From assembly GCF_008710095.1 (NCBI RefSeq), contig NZ_VYKJ01000004.1, positions 248,001 to 312,000 on the forward strand: a DNA stretch of 64,000 bases. The letters are read 5' to 3'. This DNA is from Affinibrenneria salicis (lineage in GTDB: Bacteria > Pseudomonadota > Gammaproteobacteria > Enterobacterales > Enterobacteriaceae). Under the pieces are notes generated by a model. The model made no database searches. It was given only the letters and a program-made list of their open reading frames with translations, and had not been told where the DNA came from. A program made the position numbers and the translations under genes. How positions within the stretch are numbered: the first letter of the stretch is position 1; every line of letters starts with the position of its first letter. Shown in pieces: positions 6,807 through 17,098 of this stretch.

Positions 6807-9800
6807 ATGCAGATCAGCAGAAGGCAATTCTTTAAAATCTGCGCAGGTGGAATGGCCGGCACCACGGTCACCGCGCTGGGCTTCGCTCCGGCCGTGGCGC
6901 TGGCGGAAACTCGCCAGTATAAATTACTGCGGGCAAAAGAGACGCGTAATAACTGTACCTACTGTTCCGTAGGCTGCGGCATCTTAATGTACAGTATGGG
7001 CGACGGCGCCAAAAATGCGCGTTCATCCATTTTCCATATCGAAGGCGATCCCGATCATCCGGTGAGCCGCGGCTCGCTGTGCCCGAAGGGCGCGGGCCTG
7101 ATTGACTATATTCATAGCGACCAGCGTCTGAAATATCCCGAGTATCGCGCGCCGGGCTCGGATAAGTGGCAACGCATCAGCTGGGACGACGCGTTCGAAC
7201 GTATCGCGCGGCTGATGAAACGGGATCGCGACGCCAACTTCGAAGAAAAAAACAGCGCCGGCGTGACGGTCAACCGCTGGCTGACTACCGGTATGCTGTG
7301 CTCATCCGCCGCCAGTAATGAAACCGGCATGCTGGATTTTCGCTTCAGCCGTTCGCTCGGCATGCTCGGCATTGATACCCAGGCGCGTTTGTGCCACGGA
7401 CCGACCGTTGCGGCGCTGGGCGCCACCTTCGGCCGCGGCGCGATGACCAACCACTGGGTCGATATTAAAAACGCCAACGTGATTCTGGTGATGGGCGGCA
7501 ACCCGGCCGAAGCGCATCCGGTAGGTTTTAAATGGGTTATCGAGGCTAAAACCAGCAACGCCGCCAAACTGATTGTCGTCGATCCGCGCTTTAACCGTAC
7601 CGCCTCCGTCGCCGATATGTATTCGCCCATTCGCGCCGGCTCGGATATCACCTTTCTGCTCGGCATGGTGAACTACCTGCTGAGCACCAATAGCGTGCAG
7701 ATGGAGTACGTCAAGGCGTACACCAACGCCAGCCTGCTGGTGCGCGACGACTATGCCTTCGACGAAGGCGTGTTCAGCGGCTACGACGCGCAGTCGCGCC
7801 AGTACGATCGCGCCTCCTGGCAGTATGATCTGGATGAAAACGGCTTCGCCCGGCGCGACGCCACGCTGACGCATCCACGCTGCGTGTGGCATCTGCTGAA
7901 GCGTCACGTCAGCCGCTATACCCCGGAGGTGGTGGCCGATGTGTGCGGCACGCCGAAAGAGGAGTTCCTCGCCATCTGTCGGGTTATGGCCGACACCGCG
8001 GCGCCGAATAAGACGGCGACCTTCCTGTATGCGCTGGGCTGGACTCAGCACACCAGCGGCGCGCAGATGATCCGCACCGCCGCCATGATCCAGCTGCTGC
8101 TCGGCAATATCGGCATGTCGGGCGGCGGAGTCAACGCGCTGCGAGGTCATTCCAATATTCAGGGCTATACCGATCTCGGCCTGCTGTCGCTGCGCCTGCC
8201 GGGCTATATGGATCTGCCCTCCGAAAAACAGACCACGCTGCAGCGCTATCTGACCGATATCACGCCGTCGACCCAACTGGCCGATCAGGTCAACTACTGG
8301 AAAAATACGCCTAAATTTTTTATCAGCCTGATGAAAAGCCTGTACGGCGACAAGGCGCGAAAAGACAACGACTGGGGCTTCGACTGGCTGCCTAAATGGG
8401 ATAAAAGCTACGACGCGCTGAGCTATTCGCGTCTGATGCTGGAAGGCAAGGTCAACGGTTATATCGTGCAGGGGTTCAATCCGATGGCCGCCTTCGCCGA
8501 TTCCAACCGGGCGCGCGAGGCGCTGATGAAGCTAAAATATATGGTCATCATCGATCCGCTGGCGACGGAAACCTCCAACTTCTGGCAAAACCACGGCGAA
8601 CTGAACGATGTCGATCCGACGCAGATCCAGACCGAAGTGTTTCGCCTGCCTTCCAGCTGTTTTGCGGAAGAAAACGGCTCGATCGTCAATTCCGGCCGCT
8701 GGCTGCAGTGGCATTTCCGTGGGGCGGAGCCGCCGGCGGAAGCGCGTCAGGACGGGGCGATTCTGGGCGGCATCTACATGCGCTTGCGCGAGATGTACGC
8801 GCGCGAAGGCGGCGCCAATCCGCAGCCGGTGCTGAACATGGCGTGGAACTATGCCGATCCGCATGACCCGGCCGCTGAAGAGCTGGCGCGCGAGGGCAAC
8901 GGCTATGCGCTGGCGGACGTGTTCGACGATCAAGGCCGGCAGCTGTTGAAGAAAGGTCAACTGCTGGATAACTTCGCCCAATTGCGCGATGACGGCACCA
9001 CGGCCAGCTTTTGCTGGGTCTATGCCGGCTGCTGGACGGAGCAGGGCAATCAGATGTCGCGCCGCGATAATACCGATGTCGGCCTGGGCAATACGCCGGG
9101 CTGGTCATGGGCCTGGCCGCAGAACCGGCGGATTCTGTACAACCGCGCCTCGGCGGATGAACAGGGGCGCCCGTGGGATCCCGAACGCGAACTGATCCGC
9201 TGGGACGGCCAGCGCTGGCAGGGCGTGGATATCGCCGACTACAGCACGGCGGCGCCGGGCAGCGGCGTCGGGCCGTTTATCATGCAGCAGGAAGGGCTGG
9301 GCCGGCTGTTCGCCATCGATAAAATGACCGACGGCCCGCTGCCGGAGCACTATGAACCGGTGGAGTCGCCGCTGGCCAGCAATCCGCTGCATCCGAAGAC
9401 CATGACCAACCCGGCGATGAGGCTGTACGAATCGGATCGCCTGCGCATGGGATCGGCCAGCGACTTCCCGTATGTCGCCACCACGTATTCCATTACCGAG
9501 CTGTTTCGCCACTGGACTAAACACGCGCGTCTGAACGCGATTGTGCAGCCGCAGCAGTTTGTCGAGATTGGCGAGGGGCTGGCGCGGCAGAAAAATATCC
9601 AGGCAGGCGATATGGTGAAAGTGAGCAGCAAGCGCGGCTATATCAAAGCGAAGGCGGTGGTTACCAAACGCATCCGTACGCTGACCATTGAAGGGCAGCC
9701 GGTCGAAACGATCGGGATTCCCTGTCACTGGGGTTTTGAGGGGACCACGCAGAAAGGCTTTATGGCAAACGTTCTGACGCCGCACGTCGGCGACGCGAAC

Positions 9801-9851
9801 AGTCAGACGCCGGAATACAAAGCGTTTCTGGTCAATGTGGAAAAGGCGTAG
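6807..9851 (+). CDS. fdoG: Formate dehydrogenase-O major subunit, Cys variant
   Basis: A 1014-residue molybdopterin enzyme that oxidises formate to CO2 at the periplasmic face of the membrane. It has a Tat signal (SRRQFFK, ending near LALAET), a [4Fe-4S] binding set CTYCSVGC, and a C-terminal molydopterin-dinucleotide-binding domain. Comparison with E. coli FdnG as remembered places TGC (7392-7394, Cys196) exactly where the TGA-encoded selenocysteine lies (ARLCHGPTV here against ARVUHGPTV). The frame is open throughout, so no recoding is needed. It is the first gene of fdoGHI-fdhE. Confidence 0.96.
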   Translation: MQISRRQFFKICAGGMAGTTVTALGFAPAVALAETRQYKLLRAKETRNNCTYCSVGCGILMYSMGDGAKNARSSIFHIEGDPDHPVSRGSLCPKGAGLIDYIHSDQRLKYPEYRAPGSDKWQRISWDDAFERIARLMKRDRDANFEEKNSAGVTVNRWLTTGMLCSSAASNETGMLDFRFSRSLGMLGIDTQARLCHGPTVAALGATFGRGAMTNHWVDIKNANVILVMGGNPAEAHPVGFKWVIEAKTSNAAKLIVVDPRFNRTASVADMYSPIRAGSDITFLLGMVNYLLSTNSVQMEYVKAYTNASLLVRDDYAFDEGVFSGYDAQSRQYDRASWQYDLDENGFARRDATLTHPRCVWHLLKRHVSRYTPEVVADVCGTPKEEFLAICRVMADTAAPNKTATFLYALGWTQHTSGAQMIRTAAMIQLLLGNIGMSGGGVNALRGHSNIQGYTDLGLLSLRLPGYMDLPSEKQTTLQRYLTDITPSTQLADQVNYWKNTPKFFISLMKSLYGDKARKDNDWGFDWLPKWDKSYDALSYSRLMLEGKVNGYIVQGFNPMAAFADSNRAREALMKLKYMVIIDPLATETSNFWQNHGELNDVDPTQIQTEVFRLPSSCFAEENGSIVNSGRWLQWHFRGAEPPAEARQDGAILGGIYMRLREMYAREGGANPQPVLNMAWNYADPHDPAAEELAREGNGYALADVFDDQGRQLLKKGQLLDNFAQLRDDGTTASFCWVYAGCWTEQGNQMSRRDNTDVGLGNTPGWSWAWPQNRRILYNRASADEQGRPWDPERELIRWDGQRWQGVDIADYSTAAPGSGVGPFIMQQEGLGRLFAIDKMTDGPLPEHYEPVESPLASNPLHPKTMTNPAMRLYESDRLRMGSASDFPYVATTYSITELFRHWTKHARLNAIVQPQQFVEIGEGLARQKNIQAGDMVKVSSKRGYIKAKAVVTKRIRTLTIEGQPVETIGIPCHWGFEGTTQKGFMANVLTPHVGDANSQTPEYKAFLVNVEKA

Positions 9852-9866
9852 CGGAGAAGAACTTTT

Positions 9867-10781
9867 ATGGCCATGCAATCTCAGGATGTTATCCGTCGCT
9901 CTGCGACAAACTCATTTACCCCGCCGCCCCAGGCGCGCGACCACCAGCAGGAAGTGGCTAAACTGATCGACGTCACCACCTGCATCGGCTGTAAAGCCTG
10001 TCAGGTCGCCTGCTCGGAATGGAACGATATTCGCGACGACGTCGGCCACAATGTCGGCGTCTACGACAACCCGACCGATTTGTCGGCCAAATCCTGGACG
10101 GTGATGCGCTTTTCCGAAGTGGAGGAAAATGGCCGGCTAGAGTGGCTGATTCGCAAGGACGGCTGCATGCATTGCGCCGATCCCGGCTGCCTGAAGGCCT
10201 GCCCGTCGGAAGGGGCGATTATTCAGTACGCCAACGGTATCGTCGATTTTCAGTCGGAACACTGTATCGGCTGCGGTTACTGTATCGCCGGCTGTCCGTT
10301 CGATGTGCCGCGCATGAATAAGGACGATAACCGGGTTTACAAATGCACGCTGTGCGTAGACCGGGTGACGGTCGGCCAGGAACCGGCCTGCGTGAAAACC
10401 TGCCCGACCGGCGCGATTCATTTCGGCACCAAAGACGAAATGAAAGCGTTGGCCGGCCGGCGCGTGGTGGATCTTCAGAGCCGCGGCTACGATAACGCCG
10501 GCTTATACGATCCTCAGGGCGTCGGCGGGACGCACGTCATGTATGTGCTACACCATGCCGACAAACCGCAGCTGTATCATGGCCTGCCGGATAACCCGGC
10601 GATCAGCCCGACCGTGACCTTCTGGAAAGGTATCTGGAAGCCGCTGGCGGCGATTGGTTTTGCCGCCACCTTTGCCGCCAGCGTATTCCATTATGTTGGC
10701 GTTGGTCCCAACCGCGTTGAGGAACAAGACGAAGACGCCGGGGAGCATCAGCCGGAGGAAACACAGCATGAAAAAGACTAA
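9867..10781 (+). CDS. fdoH: Formate dehydrogenase-O iron-sulfur subunit
   Basis: A 304-residue electron-transfer subunit carrying four [4Fe-4S] clusters. The Cys groups are visible in order: [38 protein letters not shown] and [22 protein letters not shown] single C-terminal membrane helix (about residues 257-278, [15 protein letters not shown]) anchors it and contacts the cytochrome subunit. It begins 15 bases after fdoG and overlaps fdoI by 14 bases. It passes electrons from the molybdenum site to FdoI. Confidence 0.96.
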   Translation: MAMQSQDVIRRSATNSFTPPPQARDHQQEVAKLIDVTTCIGCKACQVACSEWNDIRDDVGHNVGVYDNPTDLSAKSWTVMRFSEVEENGRLEWLIRKDGCMHCADPGCLKACPSEGAIIQYANGIVDFQSEHCIGCGYCIAGCPFDVPRMNKDDNRVYKCTLCVDRVTVGQEPACVKTCPTGAIHFGTKDEMKALAGRRVVDLQSRGYDNAGLYDPQGVGGTHVMYVLHHADKPQLYHGLPDNPAISPTVTFWKGIWKPLAAIGFAATFAASVFHYVGVGPNRVEEQDEDAGEHQPEETQHEKD

Positions 10782-11403
10782 ACGTATTCAGCGCTACAGC
10801 GCGCCGGAGCGGATTAATCACTGGATCGTCGCGTTTTGCTTTGTCTTCGCGGCCGTCAGCGGATTAGGCTTCTTCTTCCCCTCGTTTAACTGGCTAATGG
10901 GCATTTTCGGTACGCCGCAGCTGGCGCGCATCCTGCATCCCTTCGTCGGGGTGGTGATGTTCGCGGCCTTTCTGCTGATGTTTTTACGCTACTGGAAACA
11001 TAACCTGATTAACCGGGACGATATTCTGTGGGCGAAAAATATCCATAAAATCGCGCTGAATGAGGAAGTGGGCGATACCGGGCGCTACAATTTCGGTCAG
11101 AAGTGCGTATTCTGGCTGGCTATCTGCAGTCTGCTGCTGCTGTTGGCCAGCGGTATCGTGATCTGGCGTCCTTACTTTGCCGACGCCTTCCCGATCGTTG
11201 TGATCCGGCTGGCGCTGCTCGCTCATTCGGTGGCGGCCGTCGGCCTGATCCTGGTGATTATGGTGCACGTCTACGCGGCGTTGTGGGTGAAAGGCACCAT
11301 CACCGCGATGGTGGAAGGCTGGGTGCCGGCGGCGTGGGCGAAAAAACACCATCCGCGCTGGTATCGTGAGATTCAGCGCAAGCAACAGGAAAAACAGCCC
11401 TGA
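10768..11403 (+). CDS. fdoI: Formate dehydrogenase cytochrome b556 subunit
   Basis: A 211-residue integral membrane diheme cytochrome b with four hydrophobic segments; [19 protein letters not shown] begins the first. It carries electrons to the quinone pool. The start at 10768 ([10 protein letters not shown]) is chosen because GGAGG lies close upstream and it matches the family N-terminus; the open frame extends further upstream only inside fdoH. The stop overlaps the fdhE start (TGATG). Confidence 0.95.
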   Translation: MKKTKRIQRYSAPERINHWIVAFCFVFAAVSGLGFFFPSFNWLMGIFGTPQLARILHPFVGVVMFAAFLLMFLRYWKHNLINRDDILWAKNIHKIALNEEVGDTGRYNFGQKCVFWLAICSLLLLLASGIVIWRPYFADAFPIVVIRLALLAHSVAAVGLILVIMVHVYAALWVKGTITAMVEGWVPAAWAKKHHPRWYREIQRKQQEKQP

Positions 11404-12329
11404 TGACTATTCGTATCGTTGCCCAGGAGCAGCTGGAAAAGAAGGACCCGTCCTCAACGGTGGGCAGCATTCCGCCGCTGTTGTTCGCCAATCTAAAAGG
11501 GTTGTACAGCAACCGGGCCGAGCGCCTGCGCGAACTGGCGCAGGATAATGCGCTGGCGGACTATCTGCTGTTCGCCGCCGGCGTGGCGCAGGCGCAGCAA
11601 AAGGTCTTGCACGACCATCCGCTGCATATCGATTTAGGCGCGATCCTCAGCGAAGCCGGCGGCCGCCCGCCGCTGGACGCCGCCACCTTTCCGCGCGGCC
11701 CGCACTGGCGCACGCTGCTGCTGGCGCTGATCGAAGAGTTGATGCCGGAGGCCGAAGGGCCGATCCTGGCGACGCTGGAAAATCTGCGCAAATTCCCGGC
11801 GCAGGCGCTGGAAGAGATGGCCGACGCGTTGCTGACCCAGCAGTTTGTCCGCGTCGGCAGCGATAACGCGCCCTTTGTCTGGGCGGCGCTATCGCTGTAC
11901 TGGGCGCAGATGGCCAGTCAAATCCCCGGCAAAGCGCGGGCGGAAGCGGGCGGCCACCGCCAGTTTTGTCCGGTATGCGGCAGTCTGCCGGTTTCGGGCG
12001 TGGTGCAACTGGGCAGCGCCAGCGGCCTGCGCTATCTGCACTGCAACCTGTGCGAAAGCGAATGGCACATCGTGCGGGTGAAATGCAGCAACTGCGAGCA
12101 GTCCGGCGATCTGGATTACTGGTCGCTGGACAGCGAGCAGGCGGCGGTTAAGGCGGAAAGCTGCGGCGACTGCGGCACCTATCTGAAACTGCTGTATCAG
12201 GAGAAGGACCACCGGGTGGAAGCGGTGGCCGACGATCTGGCCACGCTGGTGCTGGATATGAAGATGGAAGAGGAAGGTTTTTCCCGCAGCAGCATCAATC
12301 CCTTCCTGTTTCCCGGCGAGGCCGGCTGA
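11403..12329 (+). CDS. fdhE: Formate dehydrogenase accessory protein FdhE
   Basis: A 308-residue cytoplasmic maturation factor needed for assembly of membrane formate dehydrogenases. Four zinc-ribbon-like Cys pairs are visible in the C-terminal half: [22 protein letters not shown] and CGDCGTY. Gene order fdoG-H-I-fdhE is the same as in E. coli, which supports the FDH-O rather than FDH-N naming. The start overlaps the fdoI stop. It ends 22 bases from the convergent exporter gene with no clear terminator between. Confidence 0.95.
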   Translation: MTIRIVAQEQLEKKDPSSTVGSIPPLLFANLKGLYSNRAERLRELAQDNALADYLLFAAGVAQAQQKVLHDHPLHIDLGAILSEAGGRPPLDAATFPRGPHWRTLLLALIEELMPEAEGPILATLENLRKFPAQALEEMADALLTQQFVRVGSDNAPFVWAALSLYWAQMASQIPGKARAEAGGHRQFCPVCGSLPVSGVVQLGSASGLRYLHCNLCESEWHIVRVKCSNCEQSGDLDYWSLDSEQAAVKAESCGDCGTYLKLLYQEKDHRVEAVADDLATLVLDMKMEEEGFSRSSINPFLFPGEAG

Positions 12330-12350
12330 TGCGTCCGGCCGACGCCGGGG

Positions 12351-13553
12351 TTACAATGCCGGCGCCGTCCGGCTGCGCGTCAGGCAGAGGAACAGCGCGA
12401 TCGCCAGCCCGTAGCACAGCAAAATAATCAGCGCCATCGACAGCGCCGAAGTGCCGCCGATACTGGTCAGCGGCACGCTGATCGCCCCTAATGCGAACAT
12501 ACTGACGCCAATCAGCGCCGACGCGCTGCCCGCCTGTTTGCCCTGACTCTGCATCGCTATCGACGAGGCGGACGGCCCGACGATGCCGACGATAATAATC
12601 GTAAAGAACAGCGGCACCAGCAGCCACACCAGCGGCGCCTGCAGCCAGCTCGCCAGAGTAAGCAGCAGCGAGGACACGGCGGCGATCGCCAGACCCAGCT
12701 TCAGCACGCGCATCTCGCCCCAGCGCTGACTAAAGTGCGCCGACAGTTGCGCCGCGATAATCAGTCCCACGCCGTTGATAGCAAAACAGGCGCTGAACAT
12801 CTGCGGACTGAGGTGGTAGATCTCCTGCAGGACGAACGGCGACGCGCCGATATAGGCGAACATGCCGGCGCCGGTCAGCCCCTGAGTCAGACACAGCCCC
12901 ATAAACTGGCGGTCGCCCAGTAACCGGGCCAGCGAGGAGAACAGCGTTCCCACGCCGCCCGACATGCGCCGTTCGGCCGGCAGCGTTTCGCCCAGCCGCC
13001 ACAGGGTGCTGGCGAACAGCAGCACGGCGACCGCCGCCAGCGCGATGAAAATACCGCGCCAGCTCATCATGCCCAGCATCAGCCCGCCGAGCACCGGCGA
13101 AAGGATCGGCGCCAGACCGTTAATCAGCATCAGCAGCGCGAAGAAACGGGTCAGTTCGTGACCGGCGTACAGATCGCGCGCAATGGCGCGCGACAAAACG
13201 GCGCCGCCGGCGCCGGCCACGCCCTGCAGAAAGCGTGCGATAATCAGCTGGTGAATGTCCTGCGCCAGCGCGCACCAGATTGAGGTGATCAGCAGGACGA
13301 TCAGCGACAGCAGCAGCGGGCGCAGGCGGCCCAGTTTGTCGCTGAGCGGCCCGAATACCAACTGGCCGGCGCCGAGTCCTAGCAGGCCGGCGGTCAGGCT
13401 GAGCTGGACGGCGGCGGTGGACGTCGTCAGTTCGCTGCCGATTTCCGGCAGGGCGGGCAGGTAGAGATCGGTGCAGAGTGGGCCGAGGGCGGCCAGCGAC
13501 CCCAGAACCATGGCATAGCCAAGACGCGATGATTTAGACATAGATTGACTCAT
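12351..13553 (-). CDS. Bcr/CflA-family multidrug MFS transporter
   Basis: A 400-residue, 12-helix major facilitator of the Bcr/CflA drug:H+ antiporter group. The N-terminus MVLGSLAALGPLCTDLYLPALP and the loop GPLSDKLGRLRPLLL (between helices 2 and 3) are family signatures. It sits 5 bases downstream of a TetR gene on the same strand, so the two form an operon, and export is likely induced when the regulator binds the drug. The substrate cannot be told from the sequence. Confidence 0.88.
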   Translation of the reverse strand: MSQSMSKSSRLGYAMVLGSLAALGPLCTDLYLPALPEIGSELTTSTAAVQLSLTAGLLGLGAGQLVFGPLSDKLGRLRPLLLSLIVLLITSIWCALAQDIHQLIIARFLQGVAGAGGAVLSRAIARDLYAGHELTRFFALLMLINGLAPILSPVLGGLMLGMMSWRGIFIALAAVAVLLFASTLWRLGETLPAERRMSGGVGTLFSSLARLLGDRQFMGLCLTQGLTGAGMFAYIGASPFVLQEIYHLSPQMFSACFAINGVGLIIAAQLSAHFSQRWGEMRVLKLGLAIAAVSSLLLTLASWLQAPLVWLLVPLFFTIIIVGIVGPSASSIAMQSQGKQAGSASALIGVSMFALGAISVPLTSIGGTSALSMALIILLCYGLAIALFLCLTRSRTAPAL

Positions 13554-13558
13554 ATATA

Positions 13559-14170
13559 TTACGCTGGAGGAAAAAGTTGTTGCAGCAGGTGCCGATACAG
13601 CTGATTCAGCGCCTCAGGCGAGGCCTGTTGCGCGGTGAACGCCCGAAAAGCGGTGCCTTCGGATAAAACGGCGACCAGCTCCACCCGGGCCGCGATTTGT
13701 TCCGCGCTGAGCTGCGGGTAGCGCTGACGCAGCATGGCGCTGGCCTGATGAAACAAGCGCGCATCCGCCTCCTGCAGGATATGGGCGACTTTCGGGTTGC
13801 GCGTGGCCTCGGCGCTGGCTTCCAGCATCAGGGCGCGGTCGTCTTCGCGCGTGGCTTCATCGCCCGCCAGAATGCGCAAGGCCAGTTCATGCGCCATCTG
13901 CGCTGCATGGTCGTCGGCCAGCGTCAGGATCTGTATTCGGTTGTTGACGATACGCCGCACGATCTCTTCGATAATCGCATCTTTATTGACGAAATAACGG
14001 TAAATCTGCCCGACGCTGAGTTGAGAACGGCGGGCAATTTCCGCCATACCCGCGGCGTGAAAGCCCGACTGGCGGAAACACTGACGGGCGGCGGCGACAA
14101 TCTGATCGCGTCGCGCATGAATTTTGCTCGCTTTTTTATCCGCCATTGCCGCGGCGGGATGTGATGTCAT
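13559..14170 (-). CDS. TetR-family transcriptional regulator
   Basis: A 203-residue regulator. The N-terminal helix-turn-helix (about residues 21-65: RDQIVAAARQCFRQSGFHAA, then IARRSQLSVGQIYRYFVNKD) is a clear TetR domain, and the rest is an all-helical ligand domain. It precedes the Bcr/CflA exporter in one operon and probably represses it. A 42-base perfect palindrome lies 147 bases upstream and is the natural operator candidate. A second start at Met9 is possible; neither start has a strong ribosome site. Confidence 0.88.
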   Translation of the reverse strand: MTSHPAAAMADKKASKIHARRDQIVAAARQCFRQSGFHAAGMAEIARRSQLSVGQIYRYFVNKDAIIEEIVRRIVNNRIQILTLADDHAAQMAHELALRILAGDEATREDDRALMLEASAEATRNPKVAHILQEADARLFHQASAMLRQRYPQLSAEQIAARVELVAVLSEGTAFRAFTAQQASPEALNQLYRHLLQQLFPPA

Positions 14171-14445
14171 GCCGACGCCCCTTGTCTTAGCCGACCACTG
14201 CGGCCAGCCGGTAATAACCCTGTATTCATCATGCTCAGGCGGCAGGCGCGTTGGCTCTGCTATCCGACTCGTTCCTGGCGTTTTCTCCGGCGGCGTTTCG
14301 GCAACCTGATTTATTCCGTCTATAATTGAGAATGAACGTTCATTCTCAATTATAGACGAGGAACCGACGCGCTGTAAACGGTTTAATCTTTAACCGTCGG
14401 CCACGTCCGGACCGACGGTCCTGCGCTCAGGCGCGGATCGCGCTT
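14171..14445. other. Intergenic region holding the TetR palindrome
   Basis: No gene is visible between the TetR gene and the end of the S9 peptidase gene. Both flanking genes are on the minus strand. The only notable object is the palindrome at 14317-14358. Confidence 0.5.
14317..14358. promoter_or_regulatory. Perfect 42-bp palindrome, probable TetR operator
   Basis: Bases 14317-14337 and 14338-14358 are exact reverse complements, centred on TGAACGTTCA. Within each arm are TATAAT and TTGAGA, so promoter-like hexamers face both ways. It lies 147 bases upstream of the TetR start. Symmetry of this length fits a dimer-of-dimers operator; an extruded cruciform or a transposon footprint is an alternative. 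Confidence 0.65.
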
Positions 14446-16530
14446 TCAGCGCCGATCGCCCAGCTGTTGCCACAGAAAGCTGAATTCCAGCGCCAGCAGG
14501 TGAGCGCGCTGACGATTGTCCGCTGCGCCGCCGTGCCCGCCCTCGGTATTCTCGTAATACAGCACATCCTGCCCCAGTTGCAGCATGCGGGCCGCCATTT
14601 TGCGGGCGTGACCGGGATGCACCCGATCGTCGCGCGTTGAGGTGGTGAACAGAATGCGCGGGTAGGTCGTTTCTGGCCGCAGGTTATGGTATGGGCTGTA
14701 GCGGGCAAGGGTCCGCCAGTCCTGTTCCTCGTCCGGGTCGCCGTATTCCGCCATCCAGGCGGCGCCGGCCAGCAGACGATGGTAGCGCCGCATATCCAGC
14801 AGCGGCACCTGGCACAGCACGGCGTTAAACAACTCCGGCCGCTGGACCAGCACCGCGCCCACCAGCAAACCGCCGTTGCTGCCCCCCTGAATGCCGAGAC
14901 GGGACGGATGGGTAATGCGGCGGTCGATCAGATCCTGCGCCACGGCGATAAAATCGTCGTAGCTGCGCTGTTTGTGCTGGCGGATGGCGGCCTGATGCCA
15001 GGCCGGGCCATACTCGCCGCCGCCGCGAATATTGGCCACTACCAGCACGCCGCCCCGTTCCAGCCACGCCTTGCCGTAGCTGGCGGCATACCAGGGGGTT
15101 AGCGAGATCTCAAAGCCGCCATAGCCATAGAGCAGCGTCGGATTATCTCCGTCCTCCCGGGCGTCGCGCGGCCAGATCACAAAATAGGGAATCCGCGTGC
15201 CGTCCGCCGAAACGGCGAAGCGCTGCTCAACCCGCATGCCCCGGGCATCGAAACGCGCGACGCCGGCCTTAAGCCGCTCCCGATCGTCGCTGGCGCTGGT
15301 GGCCAGGTACAGCGAGGTCGGCGTAATAAAGTCGGTGCAGGCCAGCAGATAGTGTTCGGCCAGCGGATCGTCGGCCAGCTGCGGGTCGTACAGCGCGGCC
15401 ACATCCAGACTGACCGGGTAGGGCGCGTCCACTTCCACGCCTGTGAAAATGCCGTCTGCCTTATGCCACTTTTCCAGCCGATCGGCGACGTTATCCATAA
15501 TCTTCAGGATAATGTGCTCGCGGGTCAAAATATAGTCGGACAGCGATCGGCCGGCAGTGGGGGTAAACAATGGCTGAAACTCGCGGGCGCCGCTCAGCCA
15601 GTCGTCCAGATCGCAGGCCAGCAGCGCGCCGGCCGGATAGCGCGTCGCGCCGATTTGCCAGTCGCTGCGCAACTGCAGCAGCAGCGTGTCGCGCCAGATG
15701 TCCGGCATGGCGTCTGCGGGGATGGTCAACTTTTGCATTTTTTCGGCGGGCTGATCGCCGATCAATAGAAAAAATTCATGGCGGTAAAAATCCAGCGCGC
15801 GGCAGAATAGGGTGCGGCGCCGGTCAGGCGTGCGGTCGATGCTGACGCTTACGCTGATGTCGGATGGTTGCCCGCTGAATACCGTGCTGGCCGACGCCAG
15901 CGGCTCGCCGCGCCGCCAGCGCCGGATCTCGCGCGGATAGCCCGAGTCGGTCAGCGTGCCGGGGCCGAAATCGGTCGCCACGTACAGCGTGTCGCGATCG
16001 ATCCAACTGACGGCGGATTTGGCTTCCGGCAAATTAAAACCGTCGCTGATCAACTGACGGCTGTCGATATCGAATTCGCGCACGACGTGGGCGTCGGCCC
16101 CGCCGCGCGACAGGGAAATCAGCGCGTGGCGATAGTCCGGGCCGAGCAGTGTGGCGCCTGCCCATACCCAGTTTTCGCTCTCCGCCTGTCCCAGCGCATC
16201 CAGATCGAGCAGCGTTTCCCACTGCGGCTCAGGCAGCCGGTATTGTTGCAGCGTGGTGCGGCGCCACAGGCCGCGCGGGTGCGACTCATCCTGCCACAAA
16301 TTGTAAAACCATGCGCCGCGCCGCCGGATATAAGGAACCCGGTCGCGGGCGTTGAGTATTTCCAGCATCTGTTCATAGCTGGTCGCATAGTCGGGCGAGC
16401 CGGTCAGCTTTTGCTGGCTCTCGCGGTTGCGTTCGCCGACCCACTGCAGGGCGGCTTCGCTGTTGATCTCCTCCAGCCAGAGCCAGGGATCTTCAGCATC
16501 GGTAACCGTATCGCGGCTGCGTTGATTCAT
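14446..16530 (-). CDS. Prolyl oligopeptidase family serine peptidase (S9)
   Basis: A 694-residue peptidase with an N-terminal beta-propeller gating domain starting DPWLWLEE and a C-terminal alpha/beta hydrolase domain. The nucleophile Ser is in GGSNGG (about residue 551), the Asp in DDRVHPGHA and the His in EGGHGGA. The family cleaves short peptides, often after Pro or basic residues. No signal peptide is seen, so the enzyme is probably cytoplasmic. It is a single-gene unit, convergent with nothing, and lies next to ERIC-like repeats. Confidence 0.9.
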   Translation of the reverse strand: MNQRSRDTVTDAEDPWLWLEEINSEAALQWVGERNRESQQKLTGSPDYATSYEQMLEILNARDRVPYIRRRGAWFYNLWQDESHPRGLWRRTTLQQYRLPEPQWETLLDLDALGQAESENWVWAGATLLGPDYRHALISLSRGGADAHVVREFDIDSRQLISDGFNLPEAKSAVSWIDRDTLYVATDFGPGTLTDSGYPREIRRWRRGEPLASASTVFSGQPSDISVSVSIDRTPDRRRTLFCRALDFYRHEFFLLIGDQPAEKMQKLTIPADAMPDIWRDTLLLQLRSDWQIGATRYPAGALLACDLDDWLSGAREFQPLFTPTAGRSLSDYILTREHIILKIMDNVADRLEKWHKADGIFTGVEVDAPYPVSLDVAALYDPQLADDPLAEHYLLACTDFITPTSLYLATSASDDRERLKAGVARFDARGMRVEQRFAVSADGTRIPYFVIWPRDAREDGDNPTLLYGYGGFEISLTPWYAASYGKAWLERGGVLVVANIRGGGEYGPAWHQAAIRQHKQRSYDDFIAVAQDLIDRRITHPSRLGIQGGSNGGLLVGAVLVQRPELFNAVLCQVPLLDMRRYHRLLAGAAWMAEYGDPDEEQDWRTLARYSPYHNLRPETTYPRILFTTSTRDDRVHPGHARKMAARMLQLGQDVLYYENTEGGHGGAADNRQRAHLLALEFSFLWQQLGDRR

Positions 16531-16698
16531 AGTTTAAAACTCCTTGTGCGCCATCGCCTTGATCTTACGGGATTGTCTGTCGGCGTTTCTCGCCGCCCGC
16601 GCGTCGTCGTCAATTGGGTATAGCAGGTTTCGCCGCCGTCGGATACGGTTTGCGGTCCGGTTTGCGGCGCTATAGGTCGGCGGCGTAATGTGGCTAAA

Positions 16699-16899
16699 TA
16701 TACCTTCATCCCTATTTTAAGCTGCAGGCGCAGTGGTTTTGTTACTCGCCCCGGCCGCTTACCGGGGTAGGATTTTGGGGATTAATCAGAGATATTCTGT
16801 CTCTCACCAAAAGCCGGCCGCTGGCGGGATAAATTCGTTGCCGACGAATTTGTCGCTGCGTCCCGGCCTTTCTGCAACTCGAATTATTTTGGCTATATA
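16699..16899 (+). repeat. ERIC-like element B, without tandem expansion
   Basis: Runs from TATACCTTCATCCCTATTTT to CTCGAATTATTTTGGCTATA. It shares GTGGTTTTGTTACTCGCCCC, GGATTAATCAGAGATATTCT and GTTGCCGACGAATTTGTCGC with elements A and C. At the place where A and C carry tandem heptamers this copy has only TAAGCTGCAGGCGCAG, so it shows the unexpanded state. Confidence 0.65.
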
Positions 16900-16904
16900 C
16901 CCGT

Positions 16905-17098
16905 TATACTGTAGAGAATTCTGGTTACGGAAAGGCGGCGAGGCGAAGCATTGCCTGGCGTTTTCTCAGGTTAGTTCCGGGGGAAACGGTCAATCCGCGG
17001 CGGTGGATTTGCACGCCGCTGGCGGCGTGCCGGCAGCGGCAGGTCCATGGAAGGGGGCGTAACAACATCAGTACGCTGCCGCCTGCAGCCGGATGGGT
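16905..17098 (-). repeat. ERIC-like element D, inverted and diverged
   Basis: Read on the plus strand it has GGAAAGGCGGCGAGGCGAAG, then TTAGTTCCGGGGGAAAC, and ends CCTGCAGCCGGATGGGTATA, which is the ERIC order reversed. It faces element B. Similarity is partial and judged by eye. Confidence 0.45.

Noticed and set aside
7392..7394. Selenocysteine codon in fdoG
   Set aside because: The codon is TGC and the frame is open throughout; no TGA is present at the active site.
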